64,000 bases of DNA, taken from the NCBI RefSeq assembly GCF_008728965.1, contig NZ_VSMC01000018.1, forward strand, positions 1 to 64,000. Reading direction: 5' to 3'. Source of the DNA: Heminiphilus faecis (GTDB taxonomy: Bacteria; Bacteroidota; Bacteroidia; Bacteroidales; Muribaculaceae). Under the pieces are notes generated by a model. It was not told where the DNA came from and searched no databases. It saw only the letters and a program-made list of their open reading frames with translations. The position numbers were made by a program, and so were the translations under genes. This document shows, piece by piece, positions 37,186 through 45,802 of this stretch (positions are counted from its first letter, which is position 1; each line of letters starts with the position of its first letter).

Positions 37186-37214
37186 CAAATATAAGGATAA
37201 TCCTTGAAATCAAA
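37186..37214 (-). promoter_or_regulatory. Promoter of the RyR/channel operon
   Basis: Minus strand: TTTG (37211-37214), 17 bases, TATATTTG (37186-37193). Spacing is slightly short of the usual 19. Confidence 0.5.
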
Positions 37215-37323
37215 GCATCGAACATGATCAGTTTTAAACTGAAAAAAACACAACTTCACTCAAGTCAATCATATCAATCGCTGCCTGACGCATCAATTTT
37301 ATTTAAAATAGTAAAATTTTTAC

Positions 37324-37386
37324 AAACAAATCAAACGATGAATACGTCTAACATATAGATACTCTTCTTGATAAAAATTTGTCTAT
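37324..37386 (+). promoter_or_regulatory. Leader shared with the second type-A phosphodiesterase gene
   Basis: The 63 bases before this ATG align without gaps to the 63 bases before the ATG at 39615. Both contain TGAATAnGTCTAACAT and a TCTTCTT block. It differs from the element upstream of susC, so type-A genes may use another signal; or it only reflects duplication. Confidence 0.5.
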
Positions 37387-38394
37387 ATGAAACTCGGCTC
37401 CATACTCCAACTGGGTCTTTTGCTCATTTCAAGCGGCTTTTATGCCAATGCGCAAAGCCCTTCACTGTTAAAAGTTCTCGACATCATCAAACACCGGGAA
37501 AAATATGAGGAATATGTGCTGGTATCAGCGCACAGAGGATACTGGTCGACTTATCCTGAAAATTCGGAAGAAGCATACCGTATGGCTATCGAATTGGGAG
37601 CCGATATTATCGAGATGGATGTCCGCGTCACAGCTGATGATGTCATGGTGGTATTCCACGATGCCTGTCTTGACAGAATCACCACAGGGTATGGACGATT
37701 AAGAGAAGCAAACTGGAGTTATATAAACTCTCTTAAGCTGCGTAATGAAGACGGATCCGTATCGCAGTACCCTATGCTCTTGTTAACCGACGCCCTCGAC
37801 TATCTAAAAGACAAAGCGGTCATAGCGTTGGATATAAAAGAAAAAGGCCGGTTGCTCAACAAGACAATGAAGCGAGTCCTCGCCATGCTGAAGGAAAAGG
37901 ACATGCTCTATCAGTCAATTATAAAAGGCACATATCCTCTTCAGAACCTGCAGTTAATTCTCAAAGAAGCCGATGTGACATTAGATGATTTTATCTATAC
38001 GCCTAAAGCCTATGCCAATACCCCAAACATGGATAGCTATATAATGGATTTCGTCGGCCAGAAAAACATCTATGCCATGGAACTGGTATACAAGCAGTCA
38101 AAAGACCCGATATTAAGATATGTACCCATTGTTGATGCCGCCAAGATATGGATAGGCATATACTCGTTTTGGCCGGAACTTGGTGACGGTGTCATAGCAG
38201 AAAAGATACCGCTGACCGATACCGACCCGATTGTAAGAACATATGATTTTCAGGATAAAGATCCTAATAACATACTTGATGATGGCCGGGGCAACTGGGA
38301 ATGGATTCTTGGAAACGGAGCTACATATATTATAACAGACCGTAGTGAACTTCTGATAGAGTTTTTGGAGAAATTGGGCTTCAGGCATAAATAG
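37387..38394 (+). CDS. Secreted glycerophosphodiester phosphodiesterase, type A copy 1
   Basis: 335 residues, signal peptide 1-22 (ending ANA). It has the GDPD core: SAHRGYWSTYPENSEEAY (catalytic His-Arg), DIIEMDVR (metal-binding Glu/Asp), VVFHDACLDR (second His), and the barrel closes with YIITDRSELLIEFL. It hydrolyses glycerophosphodiesters to glycerol 3-phosphate and an alcohol in the periplasm. It is a near-duplicate of the gene at 39615 (most residues identical; differences cluster at 155-215). It faces the type-B gene at 38458, forming a convergent pair that is duplicated across the locus. Confidence 0.9.
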   Translation: MKLGSILQLGLLLISSGFYANAQSPSLLKVLDIIKHREKYEEYVLVSAHRGYWSTYPENSEEAYRMAIELGADIIEMDVRVTADDVMVVFHDACLDRITTGYGRLREANWSYINSLKLRNEDGSVSQYPMLLLTDALDYLKDKAVIALDIKEKGRLLNKTMKRVLAMLKEKDMLYQSIIKGTYPLQNLQLILKEADVTLDDFIYTPKAYANTPNMDSYIMDFVGQKNIYAMELVYKQSKDPILRYVPIVDAAKIWIGIYSFWPELGDGVIAEKIPLTDTDPIVRTYDFQDKDPNNILDDGRGNWEWILGNGATYIITDRSELLIEFLEKLGFRHK

Positions 38395-38457
38395 ATACGA
38401 CAATTACGAAAGCCTCTGCATGCAATTAGTATATCATACTGACATACAGTACTGCCG

Positions 38458-39360
38458 TTATTTATGCAATGAACGAGAACGCAGATAATCAAGCAGCAGT
38501 TCAGCCCTATCAGTCTGAATGATACGTGCACCCAGAGTATCGATCAGGAAACCGTATGCTCCATCCGGATCATTTAACGCACGGTCATCATCATGACCGC
38601 CACTCTGGGTGTCCCATAGTGTATTATACCATATCAATGCCTTGCCGTCAAGACGCGACTTCAGCTCCATGGCATATCCTATGGCATCGTCGTTTGAATA
38701 TGACAGCTCATAGACAACCGATTTGAGTTCATTAAAATATCCGTCCATGAGTTCTCGCGCATCGGGCTTGTTTAGGTTTAACTTAGGCATATAAATAACC
38801 TTATCAAGATATGCACCGTACAGACTGTCAACTTGTGCCGCAGGCTTATTTCCTTTCATTATAACCTGCGTAGCCGTTCCGGTTTTCTCCAGTACAGGCA
38901 TCAACAGGTCGAAATAACGGTCGGCCTTGTCCAAGTTGACCAACACATGTCCTTTTGCAACAAGCATAGCCTCTTCAAGAGTGGGCAAAGAGTGCATCGT
39001 ACGTATTCCCGCTCCGTTTTTCAGTTTGAGTGTACGCAAGGAATCAGCAGTCCAGTCGCTTATCCGTCCCTTGCCGGAGGTAGTCCGCTCAAGCTTTGAA
39101 TCATGTATCACAAAGAGAACGGAGTCCTTCGACAGCTGCAGGTCAAGCTCTACGATATCGACACCTATAGCTATCGAATGTTCAATGGCGGCAATCGAGT
39201 TCTCGGGAGCATAGCGCCAGTCGCCCCGATGAGCTACCACAAGAACCTCAGAGGTGTCGCCGGACAATATTTTCTCACGCAGTACGTCTGCCCGGTTGGG
39301 TTCTGACGCGTAAGCAGTCATCGCCAGCAGCATTGAGCAGCCTAATAATATATTTTTCAT
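38458..39360 (-). CDS. Secreted glycerophosphodiester phosphodiesterase, type B copy 1
   Basis: 300 residues, signal peptide about 1-19 (ending AYAS). GDPD motifs are VAHRGDWRYAPENSIAAIEH, VELDLQ, VIHDSKLERTTSGKG and the closing ARIIQTDRAELLLDYL. Clearly a paralogue of the gene at 44869 and a more distant relative of the type-A genes. It stands alone on the minus strand, preceded by a 59-bp element (39402-39460) shared with susC, so it seems to belong to the same regulon. Confidence 0.9.
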   Translation of the reverse strand: MKNILLGCSMLLAMTAYASEPNRADVLREKILSGDTSEVLVVAHRGDWRYAPENSIAAIEHSIAIGVDIVELDLQLSKDSVLFVIHDSKLERTTSGKGRISDWTADSLRTLKLKNGAGIRTMHSLPTLEEAMLVAKGHVLVNLDKADRYFDLLMPVLEKTGTATQVIMKGNKPAAQVDSLYGAYLDKVIYMPKLNLNKPDARELMDGYFNELKSVVYELSYSNDDAIGYAMELKSRLDGKALIWYNTLWDTQSGGHDDDRALNDPDGAYGFLIDTLGARIIQTDRAELLLDYLRSRSLHK

Positions 39361-39401
39361 AATCTGATCGTTTTATCTATCCATAATGTGATAACCCGCA
39401 C

Positions 39402-39460
39402 ATTATTGTAATCGTGTATCGGCAGAGCTTGTCCCATTAAAAAACCATGTTATACAACAT
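39402..39460 (-). promoter_or_regulatory. Shared ECF-type promoter and palindromic operator (phosphodiesterase copy)
   Basis: Read on the minus strand: ATGTTGTATAACAT (39447-39460), an 11-base AT-rich spacer, GGGAC (39431-39435), 15 bases, then ACGATTACAATAAT (39402-39415), 41 bases before the ATG. The same blocks with identical spacing occur upstream of susC at 53717-53775. GGGAC and CGATTAC at about 15-base spacing look like the -35 and -10 of an ECF sigma factor; the palindrome would bind a repressor or activator. Confidence 0.65.
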
Positions 39461-39551
39461 GATTGCAATTAGTCCTTGCGGCATTATGGTAAAGTAATTA
39501 TGCTTTAACACTCAAACTACGAAAACTTTTGAAAAAAAGATAAATTTTCAT

Positions 39552-39614
39552 AAACAAATAAGATACTGAATATGTCTAACATTTAGAGCTTCTTCTTAAA
39601 AAATATTTGGGCCT
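39552..39614 (+). promoter_or_regulatory. Leader shared with the first type-A phosphodiesterase gene
   Basis: Gap-free partner of 37324-37386, with TGAATATGTCTAACAT at the same distance from the ATG. Confidence 0.5.
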
Positions 39615-40622
39615 ATGAAATTTAAATTACTACTCCAGCTGAGCCTTTTGCTCATTTCAAGCGGCTTTTATGCCAATGCGCAAAGCCCTTCACTGTTAAA
39701 AGTTCTCGACATTATCAAACACCGGGAAAAATATGAAGAATATGTGCTGGTATCAGCACACAGAGGATATTGGTCGACTTATCCTGAAAATTCGGAAGAA
39801 GCATACCGTATGGCTATCGAATTGGGGGCCGATATTATCGAGATGGATGTCCGCATCACAGAAGATGATGTCATGGTGGTATTCCACGATGCCTGTCTTG
39901 ACAGAATCACCACAGGGTATGGACGATTAAGAGAAGCTAATTGGTCATACGTAAACTCCCTGAATCTGCGTAATGAGGACGGCTCCGTATCGCAATACCC
40001 TATGCTCTCGTTAACCGACGCCCTCGACTATCTAAAAGACAAGGCGGTCATAGCGTTGGACATAAAGGAAGGAGGCAAACTATTTAACGAGACCATGAAG
40101 CGCGTCCTAACACTGCTGAAGGAGAAAAACATGCTCTATCAGTCAATTGTCAAAGGAAAACTCACCCTTCAGAATTTACAGGCATTGCTAAAAGAGGTTA
40201 ATGTAACGTTAGATGATTTTATCTATACGCCGATAGCTTTTTCTACAACGCCTAACTTAGACAGTTATATAATGGATTTTGTCGGACAGAAAAACATCTA
40301 TGCCATGGAACTGGTATACAAGCAGTCAAAAGACCCGATATTAAGATATGTACCCATTGTCGATGCCGCCAAGATATGGGTAGGACAATACTCGTTCTGG
40401 CCGGAACTTGGCGACGGTGTCATAGCTGAAAAGATACCGCTGACCGATACCGACCCGATTGTAAGACCATATGATTTTCAAGATAAAGATCCAAATAATT
40501 TCCTTGACGATGGCCGGGGCAATTGGGAATGGCTTCTTGGAAACGGCGCTACCTACGTCATAACAGACCGCAGTGAACTCCTTATAGAGTTTTTAGAAAA
40601 ATTGGGATTCAGACATAAATAA
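39615..40622 (+). CDS. Secreted glycerophosphodiester phosphodiesterase, type A copy 2
   Basis: 335 residues, the near-duplicate of the gene at 37387. All GDPD catalytic motifs are intact (SAHRGYWSTYPENS, DIIEMDVR, VVFHDACLDR), so it is not a decaying copy. Signal peptide 1-22. The ATG of the LamG/beta-trefoil gene follows 12 bp after the stop, so the two are cotranscribed. Divergence from copy 1 is concentrated in a central loop region that could alter the leaving-group pocket. Confidence 0.9.
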   Translation: MKFKLLLQLSLLLISSGFYANAQSPSLLKVLDIIKHREKYEEYVLVSAHRGYWSTYPENSEEAYRMAIELGADIIEMDVRITEDDVMVVFHDACLDRITTGYGRLREANWSYVNSLNLRNEDGSVSQYPMLSLTDALDYLKDKAVIALDIKEGGKLFNETMKRVLTLLKEKNMLYQSIVKGKLTLQNLQALLKEVNVTLDDFIYTPIAFSTTPNLDSYIMDFVGQKNIYAMELVYKQSKDPILRYVPIVDAAKIWVGQYSFWPELGDGVIAEKIPLTDTDPIVRPYDFQDKDPNNFLDDGRGNWEWLLGNGATYVITDRSELLIEFLEKLGFRHK

Positions 40623-40634
40623 ACAGACATAATT

Positions 40635-43310
40635 ATGAAAACCCGTATATACGCACTCATACTTGGCATCTTTTTTGTGATGCAAGCCGCAATAGCACAA
40701 CCGCCAAAGCCCATACGTTTTTATCCGCTCAATAATCTGGATTATAGGGATGTCATAAATCGTAAAGACGGTACTTTAAAACGAGGCAGCACCTATTCTT
40801 TCGCCGACCGGTTCGGCAATGTGGCAGGCGCCATGGAATTTTCGCCCAACGCATACATCGAGACTCCCGGCTTCTTCGAAGGCGCATCAATTGATAACGG
40901 ATACTCTATTAGTTTTTGGATTTTCATTGATACGGACTATTCCAGATATTCAGGCGTCTATCCATGGGAAGATACCGATAAAATATATCGAGTGTTTTTC
41001 AGCTATTATGCTCATGACAATTGCAACCTGATTGGCTTCTATCATAGAAGAGACCGGGCTGTGGTAGACCGTTATACAGTCAATGTCAAAGAACACAAAT
41101 TCAAGAATTGGGGTATTTGGTATTGGGATCCGGTTAATTTCACCCACCGCACAGGATGGTATCAAGTATTCCTTGTCAGTAAAAACAATATGACATATCT
41201 ATACATGTTTTATCCTAATTCATGTCTGGAATACGCATTATTTTATATGGGAGGACAAACACTCGAATTGGCAACCAATTGGGGATTAGGAAGTATTCCA
41301 GACACTTCCAATAGGTATTTAGATGACTTTAAGGTATACAATCAAGTTATTACAAAAGATCAAATCTTAGAATTGCATGCTACAGAAAGTCTTCCTAACG
41401 GTATGTATGAGATGTCATATGCTTTCGATACAAATAAAGTTGTGCAAACACGAAATAAAAATATAGATCCCGGTTATAACTTTGACATGGTGTCTAAAAC
41501 TCCGGATAAAGAGCTGACATATCAATATGTATTTGAACCTGTAGAGGACAAACCCGGTGTTTTCAGAATAAGAATGGCCTATACTTCATTATTCATGGGA
41601 ATAAAGTCTACATCGGAACCATATGTAATTTTAGAAGGAGACTATGGACAAGGCAGATTGCTTGGATGGTACATAGATCCTACTAATGACGGATATTTCT
41701 TTGTACGGGCAAACGCAAATAGAGATAAATATTTAGAAGGTATCAGAGGAGAAGTTCGAATCACTCCTTATACCTCGGCCCAAGCTCCATATTATAAATG
41801 GAAATTCAGGCCGCTTAAGTCTGCATACGAACTTTCTCTAAATGCATTTGTGCCCAAACGGACTTACCAGCTTATAGACAGCTACAATACAATTATGGAA
41901 CTTTTACCGGCCCGGCCGATAACAACTTCATCAACAATATTACTTGCTTCCAGAGATCCATACCCGTCGTTAATGAGTCACTATAGTTTTGACAAATTCA
42001 AGGGCGATTCATACTGGATCTATAATGCTTCTTACACTAATATGGCAATGTATCCTGCTGACATCAATTTACCGAACTGGTCAGCAGTTGACATACGCGA
42101 ACGTGGCGGAAGCGACAACAAACTTTATTATCAATACATCGTTGAAAAGCCCAACCCATTAGGACGTCATATTGTCATCAGACCAGTGATGGCCCAGACA
42201 ATGGCTGTTTATTCCGGCAATTTTCCGACGGTCAACAATGTAACATTCACAAAAGACAAGAATCAAAAAGAACCCAGCGCACGTGAATGGCAAGTCTTTT
42301 ATGATGGTCTTAATCCTAATGCAAACAGGCAGATAGCCACATTGACTCCCGGAATATACAAAATCAAACCGCTTGCGGACCAGAATTTCTGCATGCATCC
42401 GGCCAATTATTCATTTTCCCCCGGAACAAAAATAGAACTTGACCGATTCGACCCGTCTGATCCGACAATCTCATATTGGGTGGTCGAATATGAGACTGAC
42501 AATCATGGAAATCCCATCAGAGACGGAAGTTTTATTATACGAAAACATGCCACAGCACATTTATACATGGCTCCACATAACAAAGATATATCGGAAGGAG
42601 CTCAAATTTACATGGAAAATTTCTATAAAGACGATGCTTTGACCTTCTTCAAATGGTTCTTAGAGCCCACGCGAGATAAGACCGGCGCATTTTTCATTGA
42701 AAACGGAGCAGACAAGTTGAAATATCTCGAATATCCAACCGGACCGCTCAAAGACAACTCTCCGATTAAATTTTCATATCATAGACCGTCGCAAGATCCG
42801 TCCACATTTAAATGGATATTTGAAAGAGTGACTGTCACACGTGAACTGGAAACAGGAGTGTACAATATCATAATTGCGAACAATCATAACCTTGACGTCT
42901 GTGTCGGCACAGATTCATTGGCCAATAAGACGACCGAGGTCATTGACAGCCGCACTCAATCTGAAGCCGGAACCTTTAAATGGCGTATCACAAAGAACCC
43001 GGACTCGTCATACTTTATTGAAGTCGATGATTCAAGTTTATACCTGCATGCCGATTTAAGCAGCTCCGAAATCAATAATAAAGTGGCTGTCGGGAAATAT
43101 AATCCTGATTATGAATGGGCATATAAATGGGAAATAACCCCGACAGATCAGGAGGGAGTATATAAGATCAGTCTTTTTGACGATGCAGTTTCCGGATATC
43201 TCCATCTGACAGACTACAAGATACAGTCAAATAACTCACTGAGCACAGGACCGTATGATCCCGGTCAGGACAACGGTTATAAATTTTATATCCGAGAAGC
43301 CACACAATAG
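40635..43310 (+). CDS. Secreted LamG-like and beta-trefoil (ricin-like) protein
   Basis: 891 residues, signal peptide 1-21 (ending AIA). Residues about 25-255 look like a LamG/concanavalin-type lectin fold (MEFSPNAYIETPGFF, YSISFWIFID, RYLDDFKVYNQVITKDQILE). From about 260 to the end there are repeated trefoil-like strands with a YxW/FKW rhythm (YKWKFRPLK, TFKWIFERV, TFKWRITKN, YKWEITPT), as in RICIN-type domains. No catalytic motif is recognised. It is probably a surface or secreted binding protein that captures the substrate of the phosphodiesterases; it may instead hold an unrecognised enzyme domain. Confidence 0.6.
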   Translation: MKTRIYALILGIFFVMQAAIAQPPKPIRFYPLNNLDYRDVINRKDGTLKRGSTYSFADRFGNVAGAMEFSPNAYIETPGFFEGASIDNGYSISFWIFIDTDYSRYSGVYPWEDTDKIYRVFFSYYAHDNCNLIGFYHRRDRAVVDRYTVNVKEHKFKNWGIWYWDPVNFTHRTGWYQVFLVSKNNMTYLYMFYPNSCLEYALFYMGGQTLELATNWGLGSIPDTSNRYLDDFKVYNQVITKDQILELHATESLPNGMYEMSYAFDTNKVVQTRNKNIDPGYNFDMVSKTPDKELTYQYVFEPVEDKPGVFRIRMAYTSLFMGIKSTSEPYVILEGDYGQGRLLGWYIDPTNDGYFFVRANANRDKYLEGIRGEVRITPYTSAQAPYYKWKFRPLKSAYELSLNAFVPKRTYQLIDSYNTIMELLPARPITTSSTILLASRDPYPSLMSHYSFDKFKGDSYWIYNASYTNMAMYPADINLPNWSAVDIRERGGSDNKLYYQYIVEKPNPLGRHIVIRPVMAQTMAVYSGNFPTVNNVTFTKDKNQKEPSAREWQVFYDGLNPNANRQIATLTPGIYKIKPLADQNFCMHPANYSFSPGTKIELDRFDPSDPTISYWVVEYETDNHGNPIRDGSFIIRKHATAHLYMAPHNKDISEGAQIYMENFYKDDALTFFKWFLEPTRDKTGAFFIENGADKLKYLEYPTGPLKDNSPIKFSYHRPSQDPSTFKWIFERVTVTRELETGVYNIIIANNHNLDVCVGTDSLANKTTEVIDSRTQSEAGTFKWRITKNPDSSYFIEVDDSSLYLHADLSSSEINNKVAVGKYNPDYEWAYKWEITPTDQEGVYKISLFDDAVSGYLHLTDYKIQSNNSLSTGPYDPGQDNGYKFYIREATQ

Positions 43311-43322
43311 AACCTGTTAAAT

Positions 43323-43355
43323 AAATAAAGTCGTCCGATGCGGACGACTTTATTT
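43323..43355. terminator. Bidirectional terminator between convergent operons
   Basis: AAATAAAGTCGTCC pairs perfectly with GGACGACTTTATTT around a 5-base loop; A/T runs on both sides let it serve both the LamG gene and the glpT operon. Confidence 0.8.
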
Positions 43356-43499
43356 GTCTGATAAGAATCTTCTTATCATCGTCAGGGTTACGGTATAATT
43401 TGTATTAACCAATCGCCTGAATAAATCACACATAATCCCTGAATATCGGAGAATTATATGTAGCTATAAACCTAAATAACCTTAACCTGCTTATAAATA

Positions 43500-44867
43500 C
43501 TAATTGTCATTTCGGCGAGCATTCCAAACCAACATTGTAAGAACGACCGACAGTGCCGCCGCTCCAATCCAAAACCAACTCACATATGTGAAGTTGTATA
43601 CTTCGGCTCCGGATGCATCGATTGTTTTATGACCTTCAATAAGTATGCCGTTCATGATATCCTGTAAACCGGCACCAAGATAACTTGCAATGCCGACCAC
43701 TCCCAACGCGGCTCCTGCTGCCGCACGCGGAGCTATATCAACAGCCATGAGGCCGCCTAAAAAGCATATCAAGACACCGATACCAACGCCAAACATAACC
43801 ATGGCGGTAGCATCAAGCCAAAAATGCTCTCCGGGAACAAGTAAGAACAAGCATAATGCGCTAACATTCAACAAGCCAAATATCAATGCCGGCCAATTGC
43901 GATTACCCTTAAAAATTTTATCGGAGATAAGACCCGAGGCAACCGTACCAATAATACCGCACACAGAGCTTATGGATATAATGAATGACGCGTCCAATGT
44001 ATCATAACCTTTCTGGGCCTGCAGATAGAATACGCCCCATGAATTCACAGCATAGCGCGAAATATACATAAATGCACTGGCAAGAGCAAGACACCAAATC
44101 GCCGGATTCCGAAGTACCGCTTTTTGCGCTTTATTAAAATCGGCCTTATCCTCCGCTTTTCCTTCATTTACCTCCTTTTTAGGCTCGGAAAGCTGATATC
44201 CGAGACTCTGGGGCGTGTCACGCATGAAAAGAAGCACTATCAGCAAGCCGATCACTCCAATTATTCCCGCACCAATCATTCCATAACGCCATCCTGACCA
44301 GCTGACAAGCAGCGCTATCGTTATGAATGTTATAGCTTCACCTATATTGTGGCTGGCCGACCAGAAACCATAGAATGTTCCACGGTCACGTGACGAATAC
44401 CATCTGTTGAGTGACACCACGCACGCAGGCGCCCCCATAGATTGAAACCATCCATTTAGGCCCCATAGCACAGCAAACACAAGAAACATCGACGTCATAC
44501 CCAGCACAAGGTTTATCAATGCAGTAAACAATAATCCCGTAGCAAGGAACCGGCGGGCATTACAACGGTCAGCAAGGAATCCGTTTGCCATTTTGCCTAC
44601 AGCATAAACAAAAAACAAGCATGAACCGATGATACCGAGTTCTGTTTCGGTAAATATACCATCATCGACAATAGGCTTGCGCACAATATTCATAGACAAT
44701 CGGCATACGTAATAAATTGCGTAGCCCAAAGTCGCAGACAGGAAGGTAGCCCATCTCAACTTTTTGAAATTGTCAGAAGTCGATGCAGATTCTGCCGGCG
44801 CTGAAATCCGATAAAAATTCGTTATGCGTGATAATATGCCTCCTTGGTTTAATTCCGACATAGCCAT
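43500..44867 (-). CDS. glpT: GlpT/UhpT-family organophosphate:phosphate antiporter
   Basis: 455 residues from the ATG at 44865-44867, just after the stop of the upstream phosphodiesterase; the longer start at 44903 would overlap that gene. About twelve helices. YVCRLSMNIVRKPI (helix 1, with the Arg used for phosphate binding), GKMANGFLADRCNARRFL and LNGWFQSMGAPACVVSLNRW are GlpT/UhpT signatures. It should import glycerol 3-phosphate in exchange for phosphate. Position as the last gene of the susC operon, next to secreted GDPDs, supports glycerol 3-phosphate as the substrate. Confidence 0.85.
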   Translation of the reverse strand: MAMSELNQGGILSRITNFYRISAPAESASTSDNFKKLRWATFLSATLGYAIYYVCRLSMNIVRKPIVDDGIFTETELGIIGSCLFFVYAVGKMANGFLADRCNARRFLATGLLFTALINLVLGMTSMFLVFAVLWGLNGWFQSMGAPACVVSLNRWYSSRDRGTFYGFWSASHNIGEAITFITIALLVSWSGWRYGMIGAGIIGVIGLLIVLLFMRDTPQSLGYQLSEPKKEVNEGKAEDKADFNKAQKAVLRNPAIWCLALASAFMYISRYAVNSWGVFYLQAQKGYDTLDASFIISISSVCGIIGTVASGLISDKIFKGNRNWPALIFGLLNVSALCLFLLVPGEHFWLDATAMVMFGVGIGVLICFLGGLMAVDIAPRAAAGAALGVVGIASYLGAGLQDIMNGILIEGHKTIDASGAEVYNFTYVSWFWIGAAALSVVLTMLVWNARRNDN

Positions 44868-44868
44868 A

Positions 44869-45771
44869 TTATTTATGTAATGAACGAGAGCGTAGATAAT
44901 CAAGCAGCAGTTCAGCCCTATCAGTCTGAATGATACGTGCGCCCAGAGTATCGATCAGGAACCCAAAAGCGCCGTCAGGATCACTCAACGCACGGTCATC
45001 ATCATGACCGCCGCACAAAGTGTCCCACAGTGTATTATACCATATCAATGCCTTGCCATCAAGACGCGACTTCAGCTCTATGGCATATCCGTTATCATCA
45101 TCTGTCGCATATACAAGTTCATAAGCCACAGGCTTTAAACGGTTAAAATACCCGTCCATGAGTTCTCGTGCATCAGGCTTGTCAAGATTCACCACCGGCA
45201 TATAAATAACCTTATCAAGATATGCACCGTACAGACTGTCCACTTGTGCCGCAGGTTTAGACCCTTTCATTATAACCTGCGAAGACGTTCCTGTTTTCTC
45301 CAGTACAGGCATAAGCAGGTCGAAATAACGGTCGGCCTTGTCCAAGTTGACCAACACACGCCCTTTTGCAGCAAGCATGGCCTCTTCAAGAGTGGGCAAA
45401 GAGTGCATAGTACGTATTCCCGCTCCGTTTTTCAGTTTGAGTGTACGCAAGGAATCGGCAGTCCAATCGCTGATACGTCCATTGCCGGTGGTAGTCCGCT
45501 CAAGCTTTGAATCATGTATCACAAAGAGAACGGAGTCCTTCGACAGCTGCAGGTCAAGCTCTACGATGTCGACTCCGACAGCTATCGAATGTTCAATGGC
45601 GGCAATCGAGTTCTCGGGAGCATAGCGCCAGTCGCCCCGATGAGCTACCACAAGAACCTCAGAGGTGTCGCCGGACAATAGTTTTTCACGCAGTACGTCT
45701 GCCCGGTTGGGTTCTGACGCGTAAGCAGTCATCGCCAGCAGCATTGAGCAGGCTAATAATATCTTTTTCAT
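44869..45771 (-). CDS. Secreted glycerophosphodiester phosphodiesterase, type B copy 2
   Basis: 300 residues, close paralogue of the gene at 38458 (GDPD motifs VAHRGDWRYAPENS, VELDLQ, VIHDSKLERTTTGNG). Signal peptide about 1-19. The two copies share sequence up to AATCTGATCGTTTTAT before the ATG and then diverge: this copy sits inside the susC operon, 31 bp after the metallo-hydrolase gene, while copy 1 has its own promoter element. glpT follows immediately. Confidence 0.9.
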   Translation of the reverse strand: MKKILLACSMLLAMTAYASEPNRADVLREKLLSGDTSEVLVVAHRGDWRYAPENSIAAIEHSIAVGVDIVELDLQLSKDSVLFVIHDSKLERTTTGNGRISDWTADSLRTLKLKNGAGIRTMHSLPTLEEAMLAAKGRVLVNLDKADRYFDLLMPVLEKTGTSSQVIMKGSKPAAQVDSLYGAYLDKVIYMPVVNLDKPDARELMDGYFNRLKPVAYELVYATDDDNGYAIELKSRLDGKALIWYNTLWDTLCGGHDDDRALSDPDGAFGFLIDTLGARIIQTDRAELLLDYLRSRSLHK

Positions 45772-45802
45772 AATCTGATCGTTTTATAAAAGATAATTTT
45801 CA

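Noticed and set aside
44868-44903. Upstream start of the GlpT-like gene
   Set aside because: It would overlap the end of the GDPD gene; the ATG at 44865-44867 directly follows that stop and begins the normal family N terminus.
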